Source: Geodermatophilus sabuli
GTDB taxonomy: Bacteria > Actinomycetota > Actinomycetes > Mycobacteriales > Geodermatophilaceae
Direction: 5' to 3'
NCBI RefSeq assembly: GCF_900215145.1
Contig: NZ_OBDO01000010.1
Location: 1 to 64,000 of the forward strand
Length of the DNA stretch: 64,000 bases
Shown here: in pieces, positions 54,706-63,070 of the stretch
How positions within the stretch are numbered: position 1 is the first letter of the stretch
Layout: each line of letters opens with the position of its first letter
The notes under the pieces: model-generated
Told to the model about the DNA's origin: nothing
What the model saw: the letters and a program-made list of their open reading frames with translations, nothing else
Database searches by the model: none
Position numbers and translations under genes: made by a program

Positions 54706-55938
54706 CTAGCGGGCCGGTGCCGACGGTGCCGCCGGTGCCGCCCCGCGCAGGCGCCCGCGGCCGGCGTCCTTGGCCGCGTACATCGCCCGGTCGGCGTCCT
54801 GCAGCACGTCCTCGAACGGCGTCCCGGGCGCGGCCATCGCCAGCCCGATGCTGGCCGAGACCCGCACGGTGCGGCGTCCCACCTGCACCTCGTCCACCAG
54901 CGCGGTGACCAGGCGCCGGCCGATCGCCTCGGCCGTCTGCCGGTCCAGGCCGGGCAGGACCGCGGCGAACTCATCGCCGCCGAGCCGGCCCACCACCACC
55001 CCCGGTACGTCGTCGAGGTGGACCCGCAGCCGCTCGGCGAGCCGGACGAGCAACTGGTCCCCCACAGCGTGGCCGCCGCGGTCGTTGACCTCCTTGAAGC
55101 GGTCGACGTCGACGAACAGCACGGCGCCGCCACCGGCGAGCGCCATCCGCCCCGCCTCGAGGAGGTGGCCGCGGTTGGCCAGCCCGGTCAGCGCGTCCTG
55201 CCGCGCGACCCGGGTCATCGTCCGGCGCCACCCGTCGGCGTCGGTGGCGACCGTCGTCAGCCGGTCCACGGTGTCGGTCAGGAGCCGCTGCTGGTCGGCG
55301 TCGGCGTCCGGGGACAGCTCGCGCACCGCGGTCGCGAGCAGGTCGAGGACCTCCGCGAGCGGCGCGCCCGTGGCGACGGCCTCGAGCACCCGTCCCTGCG
55401 TGGCGAGCAGCCGGGTGTCCCACCGGTGCGCCGCCACCTGGCGACGCAGGGACAGCACGCTGCGCACGAGCCGGACCTGGATCTGCAGGACGTCGAGGCC
55501 GTCCACGGGGAAGGAACGGACGTCGTCGTCGAAGACGCCGAGCGAGCCGAGCACGAAGCCGTCCGCGTCGATCAGGGGGACGCCGAGGTAGGAGCGGATG
55601 GCACCGGCCGCCACCGCCGGGTTGTCGGCGAACACGGGGTGCGCGAGCGCGTCCGGCACCTCCAGCGGCTCGCGCGTGGCGACCACGTACGCGCAGAACG
55701 ACAGCTCGTCCGGGACGTTCGAGAACGGGGCGCCGACGCCGATCTCCGCGGGGAAGCACTGCAGGTCCGGTCCCACGAGGTTGATCACCGCGATGGGCGC
55801 GTCGAGCGCACGGGCCAGGTAGGCGACGACCGCGTCGAGATCGGCGTCGCCGGCGTGGCCGCCCAGCCGGTAGCTGGCGAGGGCGGACAGCCGCGCGGGG
55901 TCGGCGACGGCGAGACGAGGGCTCAGCACGCGCGGCAC
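54706..55938 (-). CDS. GAF-GGDEF diguanylate cyclase
   Basis: A 410-residue protein with an N-terminal GAF sensor domain (about 15-165, [24 protein letters not shown] ... [16 protein letters not shown]) and a C-terminal GGDEF domain (about 240-395) with [14 protein letters not shown] and the intact catalytic motif [11 protein letters not shown]. No RxxD I-site is seen upstream of it, so product inhibition is probably absent. It should make cyclic di-GMP in response to a small ligand or redox signal. ATG 55938; the enoyl-CoA hydratase-like gene follows 9 bp later on the same strand. Confidence 0.92.
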   Translation of the reverse strand: MPRVLSPRLAVADPARLSALASYRLGGHAGDADLDAVVAYLARALDAPIAVINLVGPDLQCFPAEIGVGAPFSNVPDELSFCAYVVATREPLEVPDALAHPVFADNPAVAAGAIRSYLGVPLIDADGFVLGSLGVFDDDVRSFPVDGLDVLQIQVRLVRSVLSLRRQVAAHRWDTRLLATQGRVLEAVATGAPLAEVLDLLATAVRELSPDADADQQRLLTDTVDRLTTVATDADGWRRTMTRVARQDALTGLANRGHLLEAGRMALAGGGAVLFVDVDRFKEVNDRGGHAVGDQLLVRLAERLRVHLDDVPGVVVGRLGGDEFAAVLPGLDRQTAEAIGRRLVTALVDEVQVGRRTVRVSASIGLAMAAPGTPFEDVLQDADRAMYAAKDAGRGRLRGAAPAAPSAPAR

Positions 55939-56027
55939 GGTAGCGGGTGTCGGTCACGAATCGTGGTCACCGCGGTACCGCTGGTCTCGGAAGTCGGGTG
56001 GGGACGGGTCCGGGGCATGATCCCGGC

Positions 56028-57050
56028 ATGGACCCCGTGCGTTTCGGACTGGTCGGGTACGGCTTCGGCGGCCGGTACTTCCACGCACCGCTGCTGGCCG
56101 CGGCCCCCGAGTGCGACCTGCTGGGGGTGGTCACCACCTCGCCCGAGCGGCGCGCGCAAGTGGCCGCCGAGCACCCGGGCGTGCGCGCGTTCGCCTCGCT
56201 CGAAGACCTCGCGGCGGCCGGTGCCGAGGCGGTCGCCATCTCCACCCCGGCCGACACCCACACCCCGCTGACCGAGCAGGCCCTGCGGCTGGGGCTGGCC
56301 GTGGTATGCGACAAGCCATTCGCGCTCGACGCGGCGTCCGCCGGCCGGTCGGTGCACCTGGCCGAGGAGCGGGGCCTGCCCCTGGCGCCGTACCAGAACC
56401 GCCGCTGGGACTCCGACTTCCGCACCGTCCGCGCCCTGGTCGACACCGGCCGGCTGGGCACCGTCACCCGCTTCGAGTCGCGCTTCGAGCGGTTCACCCC
56501 GGAACCGGGGCCGCCCGCCTCGGGCGGTGGCACGCTGCTGGACTTCGGCAGCCACCTCGTCGACCAGGCCCTGGTGCTGCTCGGGCCGGTGACGAGCGTC
56601 TACGCCGAGTGGCGGCTGCGCGCCGGCGGCCTGGACGACGACGTCTTCGTCGCCCTCACCCACGCCGACGGCGCGCGCTCCCACCTGGCGGGCAGCTGGA
56701 GCGAGGGCGCGCCGGGTCTGCGGTTCCGCGTCACCGGGACCGAGGGCAGCTACGTCGTCGACGGCCCGATGGACGGGCAGGAGGCCGTGCTGCTGGCCGG
56801 GCAGACGCCGGCGAGCCGCGACGACTGGGGTGCCGAGCCTCCGGAGCGCTGGGGTCGACTGCGCCGGGGGGACGTCGGCGAGACCGTGCCCACCGAGCGC
56901 GGGCGCTGGGACACCTTCTACCCGGCCTTCGCCGCCGCCGTCCGGGGGCGGGGCCCGGTGCCGGTCGACCCGCGCGACGCCGTCGCCACCGCCACCGTGC
57001 TGGACGCCGCCCGCCGCAGCGCCACCGAGGGCGTCGTCGTCGAGCTGTAG
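56028..57050 (+). CDS. Gfo/Idh/MocA-family oxidoreductase
   Basis: A 340-residue NAD(P)-dependent oxidoreductase acting on sugars, inositols or related compounds. The Rossmann segment is FGLVGYGFGGRYFHAPLL, the family motif CDKPFAL is at about 95, and NRRWDSDFRT, GGGTLLDFGSHLVDQALVLLG supplies the substrate-domain Asp/His. ATG 56028 gives MDPVRFGLVG; the open frame begins 27 codons earlier but without homology. It is convergent with ecm, 31 bp apart. Substrate unknown. Confidence 0.9.
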   Translation: MDPVRFGLVGYGFGGRYFHAPLLAAAPECDLLGVVTTSPERRAQVAAEHPGVRAFASLEDLAAAGAEAVAISTPADTHTPLTEQALRLGLAVVCDKPFALDAASAGRSVHLAEERGLPLAPYQNRRWDSDFRTVRALVDTGRLGTVTRFESRFERFTPEPGPPASGGGTLLDFGSHLVDQALVLLGPVTSVYAEWRLRAGGLDDDVFVALTHADGARSHLAGSWSEGAPGLRFRVTGTEGSYVVDGPMDGQEAVLLAGQTPASRDDWGAEPPERWGRLRRGDVGETVPTERGRWDTFYPAFAAAVRGRGPVPVDPRDAVATATVLDAARRSATEGVVVEL

Positions 57051-57081
57051 CGGAGGCCGGGGGCGCAGGTTCCGTGCGCTC

Positions 57082-59094
57082 TCAGCCTCCGCTCCCGCCG
57101 GCGTCGAGGCCGTTCGCGGCGCGGACCACGTCGACGACCTGGCTCATGATCTCGGTCAGGCCGAAGTCTTTGGGCGTGAAGACGCGGGCCACCCCCTGCT
57201 CCCGCAGCCGCCGCGCGTCGCTGTCGGGCACGATCCCGCCGACCACGACCGGGACGTCGTCCAGGCCGGCCTCCCGAAGGCCGGCCAGCACCGCGGGGAC
57301 GACCTGCAGGTGCGAGCCGGAGAGCACCGACAGGCCCACCACGTGCACGTCCTCCTCGACCGCCGCGGAGACGATCTGCGCCGGGGTGAGCCGGATGCCC
57401 TGGTAGACCACCTCGAAGCCGGCGTCCCGCGCGCGGACGGCGATCTGCTCGGCGCCGTTGGAGTGCCCGTCGAGCCCCGGCTTGCCGACGAGGAAGCGCA
57501 ACCGGCCGCCCAGCTCCGCACCCGTCGCGCGGACCCGCTCGCGAACCCCGGTCAGCGTCGCGTCCGCCGTCCCCGCGGAGGCCGCGGCCACGCCGGTGGG
57601 CGCCCGGTACTCACCGAACACCTCACGCAGCACCCCGGCCCACTCCCCCGTCGTGACGCCGGCGCGGGCGCAGTCGAGGGTGGCCGGCACGAGGTTGACG
57701 TCGCTACCGGCCGCCGCGCGCAGCGCGTCGAGCGCGCGGCGCACCGGCTCGGGGTCGCGGGCCGCGCGCCACCGCTGCACCGACGCGCAGGCCGCGGCCT
57801 CCACGGCCGGGTCGACGGTCTGGATGGCGGTGTCGAGGTCGGCCAGCAGCGGGTTGGGCTCGGTGCCCTCGAACCGGTTGACCCCGACCACGACGTCCTC
57901 GCCGCTCTCGATCCGCCGTCGCCGCTCGGCCAGCGAGGCGACCAGCCGCCCCTTCATGTAGCCGGACTCGACGGCCGCGACCGCCCCGCCCAGCTCCGCG
58001 ACGCGGGCCATCTCCTCCCGCGCGCCCTCGACGAGGTCGGCGACCTTCCGCTCGACGACGACCGACCCGGTGAACAGGTCCTCGTACTCCAGGAGGTCGG
58101 TCTCGTAGGCGAGCACCTGCTGAAGCCGCAACGACCACTGCTGGTCCCACGGCCGCGGCAGGCCGAGGGCCTCGTTCCACGCCGGCAGCTGGACGGCGCG
58201 GGCCCGGGCGTCGCGGGAGAGGGTCACCGCCAGCATCTCCAGCACGATCCGCTGCACGTTGTTCTCCGGCTGGGCCTCGGTCAGGCCGAGGGAGTTGACC
58301 TGGACCCCGTAGCGGAAGCGGCGGTGCCTGGAGTCTCGGACGCCGTACCGCTGGAGGGTCAGCTCGTCCCAGAGCTGGGTGAAGGCGCGCAGCTTGCACA
58401 TCTCCTCGACGAAGCGCATGCCCGCGTTGACGAAGAAGGAGATGCGCGCGACCACCTCGCCGAAGCGGTCGGGCGGCACCTGCCCCGAGTCGCGCACCGA
58501 GTCCAGGACGGCGATCGCGGTGCTCATCGCGTAGGCGATCTCCTGCACCGGCGTCGCCCCGGCCTCCTGCAGGTGGTAGCTGCAGATGTTGACCGGGTTC
58601 CACCGCGGCATCGCCGAGACGGTGTAGGCCACCATGTCGGTGGTCAGCCGCATGCTCGGCCCGGGCGGGAAGACGTACGTCCCGCGCGACAGGTACTCCT
58701 TGATGATGTCGTTCTGCGTCGTCCCGGCGAGCTCCGCGACGTCGTGCCCGTGCTCCTCGGCGACTGCCTGGTAGAGCGCCAGCAGCCACATCGCCGTGGC
58801 GTTGATCGTCATCGAGGTGTTCATCTCGTCGAGCGGGATGCTGTCGAACAGCGCCCGCATGTCCCCGATGTGCGTGACCGGGACACCCACCTTGCCGACC
58901 TCGCCGACCGCGAGCTCGTCGTCGGGGTCGTAGCCGGTCTGCGTCGGCAGGTCGAACGCCACCGACAGGCCGGTCTGCCCCTTGGCGAGGTTCCGCCGGT
59001 ACAGGGCGTTGGACTCGGCCGGCGAGGAGTGGCCGGCGTAGGTGCGCATGACCCAGGGGCGGTCACGCTCCTCCGGCGTGCGCGGGAACGGCAT
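57082..59094 (-). CDS. ecm: Ethylmalonyl-CoA mutase (MeaA/Ecm)
   Basis: An adenosylcobalamin enzyme converting ethylmalonyl-CoA to methylsuccinyl-CoA, downstream of Ccr and the epimerase. The 670-residue single chain has the mutase barrel (GLSVAFDLPTQTGYDPDDELA, YHLQEAGATPVQEIAYAM) and a C-terminal B12-binding domain with the D-x-H-x-x-G motif (GKPGLDGHSNGAEQIA) near residue 543. The length fits the MeaA/Ecm clade rather than two-subunit methylmalonyl-CoA mutase. ATG 59094 gives MPFPRTPEERDRPW; the frame runs on upstream with no homology. A palindrome shared with ccr is 20 bp before the start. Confidence 0.93.
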   Translation of the reverse strand: MPFPRTPEERDRPWVMRTYAGHSSPAESNALYRRNLAKGQTGLSVAFDLPTQTGYDPDDELAVGEVGKVGVPVTHIGDMRALFDSIPLDEMNTSMTINATAMWLLALYQAVAEEHGHDVAELAGTTQNDIIKEYLSRGTYVFPPGPSMRLTTDMVAYTVSAMPRWNPVNICSYHLQEAGATPVQEIAYAMSTAIAVLDSVRDSGQVPPDRFGEVVARISFFVNAGMRFVEEMCKLRAFTQLWDELTLQRYGVRDSRHRRFRYGVQVNSLGLTEAQPENNVQRIVLEMLAVTLSRDARARAVQLPAWNEALGLPRPWDQQWSLRLQQVLAYETDLLEYEDLFTGSVVVERKVADLVEGAREEMARVAELGGAVAAVESGYMKGRLVASLAERRRRIESGEDVVVGVNRFEGTEPNPLLADLDTAIQTVDPAVEAAACASVQRWRAARDPEPVRRALDALRAAAGSDVNLVPATLDCARAGVTTGEWAGVLREVFGEYRAPTGVAAASAGTADATLTGVRERVRATGAELGGRLRFLVGKPGLDGHSNGAEQIAVRARDAGFEVVYQGIRLTPAQIVSAAVEEDVHVVGLSVLSGSHLQVVPAVLAGLREAGLDDVPVVVGGIVPDSDARRLREQGVARVFTPKDFGLTEIMSQVVDVVRAANGLDAGGSGG

Positions 59095-59113
59095 GCCAGC
59101 GGAGTGTAAGGGG

Positions 59114-59129
59114 GTTACCAATGAGTAGG
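59114..59129 (-). promoter_or_regulatory. Candidate operator upstream of ecm
   Basis: GTTACC-AAT-GAGTAGG lies 20-35 bp upstream of the ecm ATG, close to where the promoter should be. It shares GTTACC-N3-GAGTAG with the site before ccr (44124-44139). Confidence 0.5.
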
Positions 59130-59188
59130 AACGCCGCCTCCGGGCCGCTCCGGTGGCACACTCTCTGCAGCCGAGAGGAGGTGCGTCG

Positions 59189-59503
59189 ATGGCACCCGTC
59201 GCCGGTCTGCAGTACCTCGTCGGCCCGGTCATCGTGTTCGCCGTCCTGGCGGGGCTGGCTCTCTTCCTGCGCTGGGCGTTCGGCTCCGGCGACCGCCCCC
59301 GCCCGCCGTCGGACGACGGCCTGCTCGCCCGGGTGGCGACGACGTCCTCGCGCGAGGCCGCGCTGGCGCTGCGGGCCGTGCTCTCCGACGCCGAGATCCG
59401 CTCGACGATCCGCTTCCCGGGGCCGCACCGCGTCGAGGTGCTGGTCTTCCCCGAGGACGCCGCCCGGGCCCGGGAGCTGGCCGCCTCGTTCCCCGCCGAG
59501 TGA
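59189..59503 (+). CDS. Small membrane-anchored protein with DUF2007-like domain
   Basis: A 104-residue protein: one transmembrane helix ([22 protein letters not shown], about 9-30), a Pro-rich linker, then a short alpha/beta domain ([22 protein letters not shown] ... [21 protein letters not shown]) resembling signal-transducing DUF2007-type modules. ATG 59189 is preceded by AGGAGG at 59176. It is divergent from ecm and convergent with murA. Function unknown. Confidence 0.75.
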   Translation: MAPVAGLQYLVGPVIVFAVLAGLALFLRWAFGSGDRPRPPSDDGLLARVATTSSREAALALRAVLSDAEIRSTIRFPGPHRVEVLVFPEDAARARELAASFPAE

Positions 59504-59534
59504 AGCAGGACCCGATTCCTGTCCACCGGGTCGG

Positions 59535-59592
59535 CCCTCGTGCAGGGGCCCGAGCCGAGCGGAGCGAAGTTCGGGGGCACGAGGGTCCTCTG
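59535..59592. repeat. Nested-hairpin intergenic repeat, copy B (divergent)
   Basis: CCCTCGTGC (59535-59543) and GCACGAGGG (59577-59585) pair around CCCGA ... TTCGGGG. It ends GGGTCCTCTGTCA, where TCA is the murA stop on the minus strand, the same layout as copy A at 38062. It separates the convergent small membrane gene and murA. Confidence 0.65.
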
Positions 59593-60873
59593 TCAGTCCG
59601 GGCGCTGCACCCGCTGGATCTGCACCCCGAGCCCGCGCAACTGCTCGACGAAGTCGGGGTAGCCGCGGTCGACGTGGTGCACGTCCTGCACCTCGGTGAC
59701 GCCGTCGGAGACCAGCCCGGCCAGCACCAGACCGGCACCGGCGCGGATGTCGGTGGCCAGGACCGGCGCGCTGGAGAGCCGCTCCCGGCCGCGGATCACG
59801 GCGTGGTGACCGTCGATGCGCACGGAGGCGCCCAGCCGGACCAGCTCGTTGACGAACATGAACCGGCCCTCGAACACGTTCTCCGTGATCAGGGCGGTGC
59901 CGGTGGAGACCGACGCCAGCGCGACGGCCATCGGCTGCAGGTCGGTGGGGAACCCCGGGTAGGGCAGCGTGACGACGTCCACGCAGCGCGGGCGCCCGTC
60001 CATGGCGACCCGCAGCCCGCCGTCCAACGGCTCGACGTGGGCGCCGGCGTCGGTGAGCTTGGCCAGCGCGACGGTGAGGTGGTCGGCCTCCGCCCGCTCG
60101 ATGACGACGTCCCCGCGGGTCATGACCGCACCGATCGCCCAGGTGCCGGCGACGATCCGGTCGGGCACGGTGGTGTAGGTGACCGGCTTGAGGGTGGAGA
60201 CGCCCTCGACGGTGATGGTGGAGGTGCCGGCGCCGTCGATGACCGCGCCCATCGCGGTGAGCATCGCGCACAGGTCGGCGATCTCCGGCTCGCGGGCGGC
60301 GTTGTCGATCACCGTGGTGCCCTCGGCGAGCACCGCGGCCATCACCAGGTTCTCCGTCGCCCCCACCGAGGGGAAGTCCAGCCAGATGCTGGTGCCGGTC
60401 AGCCGCGGCGCGGTCGCGACGAGGAACCCGTGCTCGCTCTCGATCGTGGCGCCCAGCCGCTCCAGGCCGGAGATGTGCATGTCGAGCCCGCGTGAGCCGA
60501 TCGCGTCGCCACCGGGCAGGGCGACCCGGGCCGACCCGCACCGGGCGACCAGCGGACCGAGCACACTGATCGAGGCCCGCATCTTGCGCACCAGGTCGTA
60601 GTCGGTCTCGGTGGCCGGCTCCTCCGGCACGTCGACGACGACCCGCCCGCCACCCCCGCCGTGCTCGTGGCGGTCGTACGTGACGTCGCAACCCAGGCGT
60701 CGCAGCACCTCGCTCATGATCGCCACGTCGAGGATGTCCGGGACCTCCTCGATGGTGGTCCGCCCGGACGCCAGCAGGGCGGCGGCCATGAGCTTGAGGG
60801 CACTGTTCTTCGCGCCGGTCACCCGCACCCGGCCCCGCAGCGCCGTGCCGCCGGTGACCTCGAAGCACTCCAC
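59593..60873 (-). CDS. murA: UDP-N-acetylglucosamine 1-carboxyvinyltransferase MurA
   Basis: First committed step of peptidoglycan synthesis: transfer of enolpyruvate from PEP to UDP-GlcNAc. The 426-residue protein keeps [15 protein letters not shown] (Lys22) and the [13 protein letters not shown] segment. At the position of the catalytic Cys of E. coli MurA (C115) it has Asp123 ([16 protein letters not shown]), as in M. tuberculosis MurA (Asp117), so intrinsic fosfomycin resistance is expected. GTG 60873 gives [16 protein letters not shown]. The stop lies inside the repeat copy B. Confidence 0.97.
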   Translation of the reverse strand: MECFEVTGGTALRGRVRVTGAKNSALKLMAAALLASGRTTIEEVPDILDVAIMSEVLRRLGCDVTYDRHEHGGGGGRVVVDVPEEPATETDYDLVRKMRASISVLGPLVARCGSARVALPGGDAIGSRGLDMHISGLERLGATIESEHGFLVATAPRLTGTSIWLDFPSVGATENLVMAAVLAEGTTVIDNAAREPEIADLCAMLTAMGAVIDGAGTSTITVEGVSTLKPVTYTTVPDRIVAGTWAIGAVMTRGDVVIERAEADHLTVALAKLTDAGAHVEPLDGGLRVAMDGRPRCVDVVTLPYPGFPTDLQPMAVALASVSTGTALITENVFEGRFMFVNELVRLGASVRIDGHHAVIRGRERLSSAPVLATDIRAGAGLVLAGLVSDGVTEVQDVHHVDRGYPDFVEQLRGLGVQIQRVQRPD

Positions 60874-60898
60874 CGGGCCACCCTACGGTGGCCCTGGC

Positions 60899-60990
60899 TG
60901 CAGGGTCCCACCGCGAGCTTGCGAGTGCTGGGAAGGCAGCAGGGTCCCACCGCGAGCGGGCGAGTGGTGGGGGGCGGCAGGGTCCTTCTT
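60899..60990. repeat. Nested-hairpin intergenic repeat, one and a half copies (copy C)
   Basis: GCAGGGTCCCACCGCGAGC occurs twice (from 60900 and from 60939), each followed by a G-C-G-A-G-T-G tail; the second runs on to GGTGGGGGGCGGCAGGGTCC and ends TTCTT as in copy A. Unlike copies A and B this one lies in the divergent murA/adenosyltransferase intergenic region, close to both starts. Confidence 0.7.
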
Positions 60991-61012
60991 CTAGCTTCTA
61001 GGCTCGGCAACC

Positions 61013-61636
61013 ATGACCGTCCGGCTGACGCGCATCTACACCAAGACCGGCGACGCCGGGCAGACCCACCTCGGCGACATGAGCCGGGTGGCGAAGACCG
61101 ACCCCCGGCTGGTCGCCTACGCCGACGTGGACGAGACCAACAGCGTCCTCGGTGTCGCCCTGGCACTGGGCGCACCCCCGGCGGAGCTGGCGGACCTGCT
61201 GCGCAGCGTGCAGAACGACCTGTTCGACGTCGGCGCCGACCTCTGCACGCCCATCACCCCGGACCCGGAGTTCCCCCCGCTGCGGATCACCGCCGCCTAC
61301 ACCGAGCGGCTCGAGGGCGCCTGCGACGCGTACAACGAGGCACTGCCGAAGCTGGCCAGCTTCATCCTGCCCGGCGGGACGTCGCTCGCCGCCCTGCTGC
61401 ACCAGGCCCGGGTCGTCACCCGCCGCGCGGAGCGCAGCGTGTGGGCGCTGCTGGCCGAGGACGCCGACCGCACCAACGCCGAGACCGCGCGCTACCTCAA
61501 CCGGCTGTCGGACCTGCTGTTCATCCTCGCCCGGGTGGCCAACCCCGACGGCGACGTGCTGTGGGAGCCGGGGGCGCACAGCGGGGCGCACACCCAACGG
61601 TCCGCGGCGGCCGCGCAGCAGCAGGCCGGCGACTGA
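61013..61636 (+). CDS. ATP:cob(I)alamin adenosyltransferase, PduO type
   Basis: Makes adenosylcobalamin from cob(I)alamin and ATP. The 207-residue protein has the ATP-binding N-terminus RIYTKTGDAGQTHLGDMSRVAKTDPRL, DVDETNSVLG, the RAERSVW motif and TARYLNRLSDLLFILARVAN. It is the likely cofactor supplier of Ecm in this window and of any methylmalonyl-CoA mutase elsewhere. The ATG follows the repeat copy C. M. tuberculosis has the same gene next to murA (Rv1314c-Rv1315, from memory). Confidence 0.94.
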   Translation: MTVRLTRIYTKTGDAGQTHLGDMSRVAKTDPRLVAYADVDETNSVLGVALALGAPPAELADLLRSVQNDLFDVGADLCTPITPDPEFPPLRITAAYTERLEGACDAYNEALPKLASFILPGGTSLAALLHQARVVTRRAERSVWALLAEDADRTNAETARYLNRLSDLLFILARVANPDGDVLWEPGAHSGAHTQRSAAAAQQQAGD

Positions 61637-61660
61637 CCCGGCCGCCGACGGCGCCGCCGT

Positions 61661-62077
61661 TCAGCGCACCGGTGGCGCGGACTCCACCCAGGAGAGGAAG
61701 CCGGTCACGGTCGAGGGATCCATCGCCAGTTCCCGGCGTCCCCCCGCGGTGGCGCAGACGAGGACGACGACGTCCGGTGGCAGGGCGACGTCCTCGGGGC
61801 CGGCGGTGCGGCGGCTCTCGACCTGGAACTCGGCGCGGCACAGCCGCTGCTGCGGGCGCACGGACAACGACAGCGCCCGGTACCAGAGGAGGGCGTCCCC
61901 GCCGTACCAGGCCACGCCCACCGACCAGCGGGACGAGCCGGCCGGTCGCAGCCACATGGTGACCGCGCCGAGACCGGAGAGCAGGAAGCGTCGCCGCAGC
62001 AGGAAGGCGACCACCACCGCGACGACGAGCACGCCGGCCAGGATCAGCAGTGCGGTGGTCATCCGGCCGGCGGGCAC
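61661..62077 (-). CDS. DUF2550 membrane-anchored protein
   Basis: A 138-residue protein with one N-terminal transmembrane helix (TALLILAGVLVVAVVVAFLL) and a soluble domain (RRFLLSGLGAVTMWLRPAG ... VGVAWYGGDALLWYRALSLSVRP) matching the actinobacterial DUF2550 family found next to atpC. The start is GTG 62077 (MPAGRMTTALL) or ATG 62062; the latter also leaves the helix intact. It begins 24 bp after the atpC stop, probably in the same transcript. Function unknown. Confidence 0.85.
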   Translation of the reverse strand: MPAGRMTTALLILAGVLVVAVVVAFLLRRRFLLSGLGAVTMWLRPAGSSRWSVGVAWYGGDALLWYRALSLSVRPQQRLCRAEFQVESRRTAGPEDVALPPDVVVLVCATAGGRRELAMDPSTVTGFLSWVESAPPVR

Positions 62078-62101
62078 ATCGACGTTCGGCTCAGCCGCGC
62101 C

Positions 62102-62491
62102 TCAGGCGTCCTGACCGGCTGCCCGCAGCCGCGACTGGGCGCGACGGGCGGCAGCCAGGGCCTCGGGGTCGTCACCGGCGTCCTCGGCGCGGCGCAGGGC
62201 CTCACGAGCACGCTCCACGTCGATCTCGGAGGAGATCTCGGCCGTCTCGGCGAGGATCGACACACCCCGGTCGGTGACCGAGAGGAAGCCGCCGTGCGCG
62301 GCCACGACCATGTCCTCGCCCTCGGTGGTCCGGATGCGGACCACGCCACCGGGCGCGAGCTCCCCCAGCAGGGGCGCATGACCGGGGAGGACGCCGAGCT
62401 CACCCTCGGTGGTACGGGCGATGACCATGCTGGCCTCGCCGGACCAGATCATCCGCTCTACGGCCACCAACTCGACCTGCAGGGTCGCCAC
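62102..62491 (-). CDS. atpC: F1 ATP synthase epsilon subunit
   Basis: The central-stalk epsilon subunit, 129 residues: beta-sandwich N-domain ([42 protein letters not shown]) and a short C-terminal helical region ([31 protein letters not shown]). Start GTG 62491 with GAGGAG upstream. It normally follows atpD directly; here 580 bp separate them. Confidence 0.96.
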   Translation of the reverse strand: MATLQVELVAVERMIWSGEASMVIARTTEGELGVLPGHAPLLGELAPGGVVRIRTTEGEDMVVAAHGGFLSVTDRGVSILAETAEISSEIDVERAREALRRAEDAGDDPEALAAARRAQSRLRAAGQDA

Positions 62492-62565
62492 GACACTCCT
62501 CGGGGTCCACCGCCGGGCGGTGCGGGGTCACCACGTCCGACTGGACACGGCGACGGGTCGGTCCC

Positions 62566-62571
62566 ACTCTA
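62566..62571 (-). promoter_or_regulatory. Possible -10 box upstream of atpC
   Basis: TAGAGT (reading leftward; GTTAGAGTG in context) fits the actinobacterial TANNNT pattern, 75 bp before the atpC GTG, in one of the few AT-containing spots of this gap. No clear -35 element is seen. It would let atpC be transcribed separately from atpD. Confidence 0.2.
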
Positions 62572-62654
62572 ACGGCCGGGGTCCGGACCCCGATCGGGCG
62601 ATCCCCGCTGCGGCCTCGGCGGGGGCACCGCCGCGGGTGGGACGGGGGGCGCGT

Positions 62655-62846
62655 TCAGGCGGCGCGCCGGTACAGCAGGGTCCAGCGGCCGACGCGGACC
62701 CAGGGGTGGCGGACGGTGGACGCCGGGGCCCATCGCTCGGTCACGAACTGCTGCGCACCCGCGTGCGGGACCGCCGCAGACGGGGGCCAGCTCCAGTCGG
62801 CGCCGTCCGGCCTGCTGGTCGTCCCGTCCACTCTCGTCTCCCGCAC
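62655..62846 (-). CDS. Possible small protein between atpD and atpC
   Basis: A 63-residue frame starting at GTG 62846 (MRETRVDGTTSRPDG) and ending AQQFVTERWAPASTVRHP then WVRVGRWTLLYRRAA. The last 27 codons end in G or C almost without exception, as in real genes here, and the composition is Trp/Arg/Val-rich rather than the Arg/Pro/Ala soup of antisense frames. There is no good ribosome site and no family I know. It may be the remnant C-terminus of a longer gene. Confidence 0.3.
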   Translation of the reverse strand: MRETRVDGTTSRPDGADWSWPPSAAVPHAGAQQFVTERWAPASTVRHPWVRVGRWTLLYRRAA

Positions 62847-62975
62847 GTCGCCCGGGCCGTCCGGGCCTCCCCGCTCACTGATCGGCAGGGAGCATCCCGC
62901 GCTCGAGCCCGCCCGCACCAGGGTTTCCGTCACGTGCTGCGGACCGGAGCGGCCACCCCGGTCCGGGGACGCGGA

Positions 62976-63005
62976 ACGGCCGGGCCCCAGCGGGGACCCG
63001 GCCGT
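62976..63005 (-). terminator. Hairpin after atpD
   Basis: ACGGCCGGG (62976-62984) and CCCGGCCGT (62997-63005) form 9-bp perfect arms; the loop CCCCAGCGGGGA can pair further. It lies 65 bp past the atpD stop in the minus direction. Confidence 0.6.
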
Positions 63006-63070
63006 CCGGTGTCGGCCCCGTCTCGCGCACCGCCCCGCGCTTGCGCCGGGTGGGGAGGACGGGTCCTTCG

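Larger units (their letters stand above)
62492..63070. other. Unusual 579-bp gap between atpD and atpC
   Basis: The atpD-atpC junction is normally short. Here the gap contains a hairpin after atpD, a possible 63-codon minus-strand reading frame, and a possible -10 box before atpC. The right part (62870-63060) has no convincing coding signal on either strand. A partial copy of the GGGTCCTTC-N-TCA stop-end repeat lies at the atpD stop. Confidence 0.6.
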
